In this document: positions 60,896 to 64,000 of the stretch, in pieces
Layout: each line of letters opens with the position of its first letter
Position numbering within the stretch: the first letter of the stretch is position 1
Assembly: GCA_030426355.1 (NCBI GenBank)
Contig: JAUHYQ010000001.1
Location: forward strand, 496,001-560,000
Direction: 5' to 3'
DNA length: 64,000 bases
Origin: Gammaproteobacteria bacterium
Lineage (GTDB): Bacteria; Pseudomonadota; Gammaproteobacteria; Steroidobacterales; GCA-2729495
Notes under the pieces: generated by a model
The model's database searches: none
Told to the model about the DNA's origin: nothing
What the model saw: the letters and a program-made list of their open reading frames with translations, nothing else
Made by a program: the position numbers and the translations under genes

Positions 60896-61015
60896 ATGTT
60901 ATTTTACTGGAACAAACTGCTCAGTAGCCGCGCTGCTCGTCTGGTACTGCTTGCCGCAGGCGCAACGTTGTTTTTGACCGGATGTGAAGGTTACGAATCC
61001 ATAATGGCGATGTAA
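60896..61015 (+). CDS. Very small lipoprotein, 39 aa
   Basis: A 39-residue ORF. The signal peptide has a basic start (S-R-A-A-R), a hydrophobic core (L-V-L-L-A-A-G-A-T-L-F) and lipobox L-T-G-C at residue 30, leaving only about ten mature residues ending S-I-M-A-M. A-G-A-G-G (60882-60886) lies 9 nt before the ATG, and a strong terminator (61066-61094) follows 51 bp after the stop. The compact unit of ribosome site, lipobox and terminator supports a real gene. It resembles entericidin-like small lipoproteins only in size and layout. Function is unknown. Confidence 0.6.
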   Translation: MLFYWNKLLSSRAARLVLLAAGATLFLTGCEGYESIMAM

Positions 61016-61065
61016 CCGTACATTTTTGTTACTACCACAAACTCGCCTCTAAAAATTATGCTAGT

Positions 61066-61094
61066 AAAGCCCGACACTTCGTCGGGCTTTTTTT
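61066..61094 (+). terminator. Rho-independent terminator after the small lipoprotein
   Basis: AAGCCCGAC (61067-61075) pairs with GTCGGGCTT (61081-61089) around a 5 nt loop, followed by a T-run to 61094. It lies just before the end of the convergent gene at 61102 and may partly serve both directions. Confidence 0.9.
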
Positions 61095-61101
61095 CTGCCT
61101 T

Positions 61102-62271
61102 TTAGAAGTACACCCTGATCGATGTGAAATAGACATCCGTATCATCCCCATATTCACTTTCCGCATCTCCCGAAGATAGTTGTGCGCCCAGTCTCAAGTC
61201 CAAATTGGGAATGATGTTCCAGTTCACCGATGGCCCGAAAAACAGCCCCCCTTGGTCGACGTCGTAGATTACTAAACCGTCGAAACGAACCAGCGGAGTA
61301 AAATCATAGCCGAGCGCGGTAGCCACAAAATTGCTGTTCTTTGTTACGATCTCACCGTTAAAGCGGCGCCCGCGCGCCTCGATGATTTCGTCCGGTATGT
61401 TAGTGTCCCCCAGGCTTCCGCCGTTATAGAAATACTCCAATAGAAAGTAGACGCTGTTCGGCCAGGAATAATCCAGGCTCAGGACAATCTGGGAATAACC
61501 GGAGCCGTTGTCTGGCTTCCTGTAGGTTGCTTCCCCCCTGAACCCGGCATTGCCAATATTGCCGCCAAAGTCGACCCCCACCAACTCTGACTCGCGAATA
61601 TCGCCGACCAACAGCCCGAAGTCATAACCGCCAACATTCGTGCCGAAACGTGCGCCAAGGCTGTCCAGTTCAGATTCCTGCCCCAGCGCGTAGACCAGTT
61701 CAATGCTACTCAGATTACCAATGAAGTACTCGGCGCTTAGGCCATCAATACCGTCACGTTGCGACTTATCGATTTGCAAAGGGCTGACGGGGTTGAAGAC
61801 ATCAGTTGGATTCCACAACCGGCCGGTGCCCCACGCAATGCGCTGCCGACCAGCCACTACGTTCAGATCCTCGGAGGTAAATTTCAGGAAGGCACGGTAT
61901 ACGCTTGCACGCCACACCAGATCTTCATTGTCGACCACCAGATTGTCCCAGTCCCAACGGGTGTTTGAATCCAGGTCGGAGTCCTTGACCAACTGGAAAT
62001 CGTCGGTATCTATGATCGAACCGATCAAAAATTCATTGTCGATGACTGCCGTAGCAGCCACGAAGGAATTGAACCGGGCCCCGAAATCCAGCCGCAGGCG
62101 ATTCAGGTCGCTCCAGTAGTCCTCGCGGCTGACAGGCGTCTCGGAGACTGTGCCGAGGCTCTGAAAGGAACCGCTGAAACTGAATTCAGCTTCGTCGGCC
62201 GCAATACCCACGAACGGAATCAGCAGCCCAACCAGCCCTATTATCGGTTTCATGCTATATCGCTGCTTCAT
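61102..62271 (-). CDS. Outer-membrane beta-barrel protein with ABC partner
   Basis: A 389-residue exported protein: signal peptide about residues 1-24 (V-G-I-A-A-D), then porin-like strands. G-R-Q-R-I-A-W-G-T-G-R-L-W-N-P-T-D is a block common to DUF1302-like and similar outer-membrane proteins, and the C-terminus ends R-V-Y-F. It overlaps the ABC ATPase stop by 4 bp (62268-62271), so it is translated with the ABC system. An exporter outer-membrane role is likely, but it is not TolC-like. A dependent uptake role cannot be excluded. Confidence 0.75.
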   Translation of the reverse strand: MKQRYSMKPIIGLVGLLIPFVGIAADEAEFSFSGSFQSLGTVSETPVSREDYWSDLNRLRLDFGARFNSFVAATAVIDNEFLIGSIIDTDDFQLVKDSDLDSNTRWDWDNLVVDNEDLVWRASVYRAFLKFTSEDLNVVAGRQRIAWGTGRLWNPTDVFNPVSPLQIDKSQRDGIDGLSAEYFIGNLSSIELVYALGQESELDSLGARFGTNVGGYDFGLLVGDIRESELVGVDFGGNIGNAGFRGEATYRKPDNGSGYSQIVLSLDYSWPNSVYFLLEYFYNGGSLGDTNIPDEIIEARGRRFNGEIVTKNSNFVATALGYDFTPLVRFDGLVIYDVDQGGLFFGPSVNWNIIPNLDLRLGAQLSSGDAESEYGDDTDVYFTSIRVYF

Positions 62272-62978
62272 ACTTCCTCCAGCAGGGCGCCATCACGCAT
62301 GCGAATGACCCGGGTAGTGCTGTCCATGACCATCGGGTCATGAGTCGATAGCAGAAAAGTGATTCCCAGCTCATCGTTGAGCCGGCGCATTGCATCCACC
62401 AGATTATGCCCGGTTTCCGAGTCCAGATTCGCTGTAGGCTCGTCTGCGAGCACTATCGACGGCCCCGTCGCTATCGCTCGTGCAACCGCGACGCGCTGCT
62501 GCTGCCCACCGGAAAGCTGGTTGGGTCGACGGTTTTCAAGGCCCTGCAACCCTACCGCCGCAAGCGTCTCGACTGCACGTTGCTGCGCCTCACCCGGACT
62601 TACTCCTTGCAACAACATGACGTATTCGACATTCTCGCGAGCACTCAACACCGGTATCAGATTGAACTCCTGGAATACAAAACCAATACTCGCAAGGCGC
62701 AGATCTGAGCGTTGTCGCTCACTCATGCCGGTAATATCCCGATCATCGATAAAAACCTTGCCGGCTGTCGGCATATCCAGGCCGCCAATAAGATTAAGCA
62801 GTGTTGTCTTACCTGAGCCTGATGGGCCAACCAGCGATACGAATTCGCCGCGCTTCACGCGCAAGTCTACATTCTTCAGAGCAGGTATCTCGATGCCGTT
62901 ATTACTGTACAACTTGGTCAGGTTTTCGGTACGCAGACAGTACATCGGATAAGAATACTCAGAGAGAGCGGATCGCAT
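62268..62978 (-). CDS. ABC transporter ATP-binding protein (MacB/LolD type)
   Basis: A 236-residue ATPase. Walker A is G-P-S-G-S-G-K-T-T, signature L-S-G-G-Q-Q-Q-R, Walker [10 protein letters not shown], switch His in S-T-H-D-P. The [15 protein letters not shown] block is typical of the MacB/LolD/FtsE class that drives mechanotransmission rather than classic transport. The ATG at 62978 overlaps the permease gene by 20 bp; an ATG at 62945 is an alternative, and neither has a strong ribosome site. It works with the permease upstream and the barrel protein downstream. Confidence 0.88.
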   Translation of the reverse strand: MRSALSEYSYPMYCLRTENLTKLYSNNGIEIPALKNVDLRVKRGEFVSLVGPSGSGKTTLLNLIGGLDMPTAGKVFIDDRDITGMSERQRSDLRLASIGFVFQEFNLIPVLSARENVEYVMLLQGVSPGEAQQRAVETLAAVGLQGLENRRPNQLSGGQQQRVAVARAIATGPSIVLADEPTANLDSETGHNLVDAMRRLNDELGITFLLSTHDPMVMDSTTRVIRMRDGALLEEV

Positions 62979-64000
62979 CAGCCGGACTCAGCCTGGCCGC
63001 GCGCGCCGCCGGATAGATTGCCGCCAGAAGCGTGGTCAGGAAGGCGGCAAGCGCCGCGATAGCAATGCGGCCGGGGTGGATCGTCGGATAAATGATCGGC
63101 TTGAGGCTTGAAATAAGATCCATCGCACCCGACCAGCGCGAGAGGTCGATGCCACCAGCGCCCAGAAATCCGTTAATCACAATTCCCAGTATCACACCCA
63201 GCACAGCTCCCAGGACACCCAGACAAACGGCCTCCAACAGGACAAGACGGACTATCTGCGCAGGTCGGGTCCCCAGCGCCCGCATGATCCCAAACTCGCG
63301 GGTACGCTCCATAATCGACATGAGCATGGTGTTCAGAATACCGAGCGAGACGACTATCAGTATGATCACCAGCAATATATAGGTGAATACATTACTGAGC
63401 CCGATCATTTCCTTTGCCTGGGGCATCAGCTCGTCCCACTGCAGGATTTCGTATCCTGATCCAGCGAGTTCGGTGGCCAGAGCACCGGCCGTTGTGGCTA
63501 CATCATTAGGACTGTCAAGAATAAGAACGGCCTCGGTCACTTTGTTGTCCATGGCGGCGAGGTCTTGGCCATCCGCAAGGCCGATTATCGCGAGACTGCC
63601 GTCGAGGTCGACAGCACCCAGACGAAATATACCCTGCAGCCTGAAAAGTTCCGCACCGATCGACCCGTCAGCGGCCTGCACCATCAGCACGATCTTTTCG
63701 CCCGGCCCGGCATTGAGGCGCTCCGCCATCTTATAACCCAGCAGGATTTGTCGATGCGCGTCTGCCTCGAAATAGCTTCCGATAGTGATGCGCTCCCGCA
63801 GTCCGTTGATCTGTGTTTCACGCACTGGATCGACCGCGCGAATCACCGCCACAGCTGAATTGCGTGCGGTCGACACCAATCCGTTGATATGAATCCGGGG
63901 CGTGACAGCTTCTACACCGGGTAGAACTTCAAGCCGGGCGGTCAGGTCATCGACATCGGAAATAGCCCTGTTGAGATTGCGCTCGTCACGATAATTCTCG
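62959..64000 (-). CDS. ABC transporter permease (MacB/FtsX-like), 5' partial
   Basis: The frame is open to the right edge, so the N-terminus lies beyond the window. Visible sequence begins in a MacB-like periplasmic domain (V-D-D-L-T-A-R-L-E-V-L-P-G-V-E-A-V near 63950) and ends with three membrane segments of the FtsX type, with the coupling region R-T-R-E-F-G-I-M-R-A-L-G-T-R-P conserved. A TTG at 63879 is an internal Leu, not a start. The product acts with the ATPase at 62268, probably moving lipids, lipoproteins or small molecules from the periplasmic side. Confidence 0.85.
   Translation of the reverse strand, partial: ENYRDERNLNRAISDVDDLTARLEVLPGVEAVTPRIHINGLVSTARNSAVAVIRAVDPVRETQINGLRERITIGSYFEADAHRQILLGYKMAERLNAGPGEKIVLMVQAADGSIGAELFRLQGIFRLGAVDLDGSLAIIGLADGQDLAAMDNKVTEAVLILDSPNDVATTAGALATELAGSGYEILQWDELMPQAKEMIGLSNVFTYILLVIILIVVSLGILNTMLMSIMERTREFGIMRALGTRPAQIVRLVLLEAVCLGVLGAVLGVILGIVINGFLGAGGIDLSRWSGAMDLISSLKPIIYPTIHPGRIAIAALAAFLTTLLAAIYPAARAARLSPADAIRSL

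Overview
The window is 64 kb of densely packed chromosomal DNA from a Gram-negative bacterium, almost certainly a gammaproteobacterium. The evidence is outer-membrane beta-barrels with C-terminal Phe, lipoproteins, a PA3496-like small protein, a TraR/DksA protein, DUF6502, and an FTR1 system with its own two-component pair. A free-living, perhaps marine or sediment lineage fits the respiratory and Rieske-oxygenase content, but the species cannot be named from sequence alone. I see no rRNA, tRNA, CRISPR array, transposase or integrase. No gene-free stretch exceeds about 250 bp; the longest are 60646-60895, 19864-20079, 57217-57411 and 16645-16832.

Left part (1-16.6 kb): an ASCH-domain protein (cut by the left edge), a methyltransferase and a fused ABC exporter run rightward. 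They meet head-on a six-gene glycogen operon read leftward (malQ-glgC-glgA-glgB-glgP-glgX), which covers synthesis, branching, debranching, phosphorolysis and maltodextrin recycling. Upstream of it is a polyamine pair: an ornithine-decarboxylase-like enzyme and a deoxyhypusine-synthase-family protein.

Middle left (16.8-31 kb): a MarR regulator diverges from a small DUF5519-like gene across a promoter with repeated operator-like sites. Next come small acidic proteins, a nitroreductase, envelope lipoproteins, a SOUL protein and an NmrA-like protein. A leftward Rieske oxygenase/SDR/metallo-beta-lactamase-fold set follows a TetR regulator. A leftward operon encodes response regulator, histidine kinase, cupredoxin, FTR1 permease, a beta-barrel candidate and a PepSY-TM protein, probably for iron uptake.

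Two neighbouring leftward operons are the most interesting content. The first (38730 to 34319) couples a thermostable-hemolysin family protein (GNAT-like), an AMP-forming acyl ligase, a heme-oxygenase-like diiron oxidase candidate with a full ligand set, an SDR and a small periplasmic repeat protein. This looks like an undescribed lipid or small-molecule pathway. The second (48146 to 38829) couples a b-type-cytochrome-like membrane protein, an 18-heme cytochrome, a 21-22-heme cytochrome with tandem 43-residue diheme repeats, an 822-residue outer-membrane beta-barrel candidate, a lipoprotein, DUF6502 and DUF5666. It faces a membrane-anchored ferredoxin/FAD oxidoreductase on the other strand. 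Together they look like a trans-envelope electron conduit.

Right part (49.6-64 kb): an NTF2-like protein, a haloalkane-dehalogenase-like protein that lacks the expected catalytic His, a Na/Pi cotransporter, a beta-CASP RNA nuclease with an NrtR-like Nudix protein, a second Rieske oxygenase with an alpha/beta hydrolase and a porin, lipoproteins (one only 39 residues), a polytopic membrane protein, and a MacB/LolD-type ABC system with an outer-membrane protein cut by the right edge.
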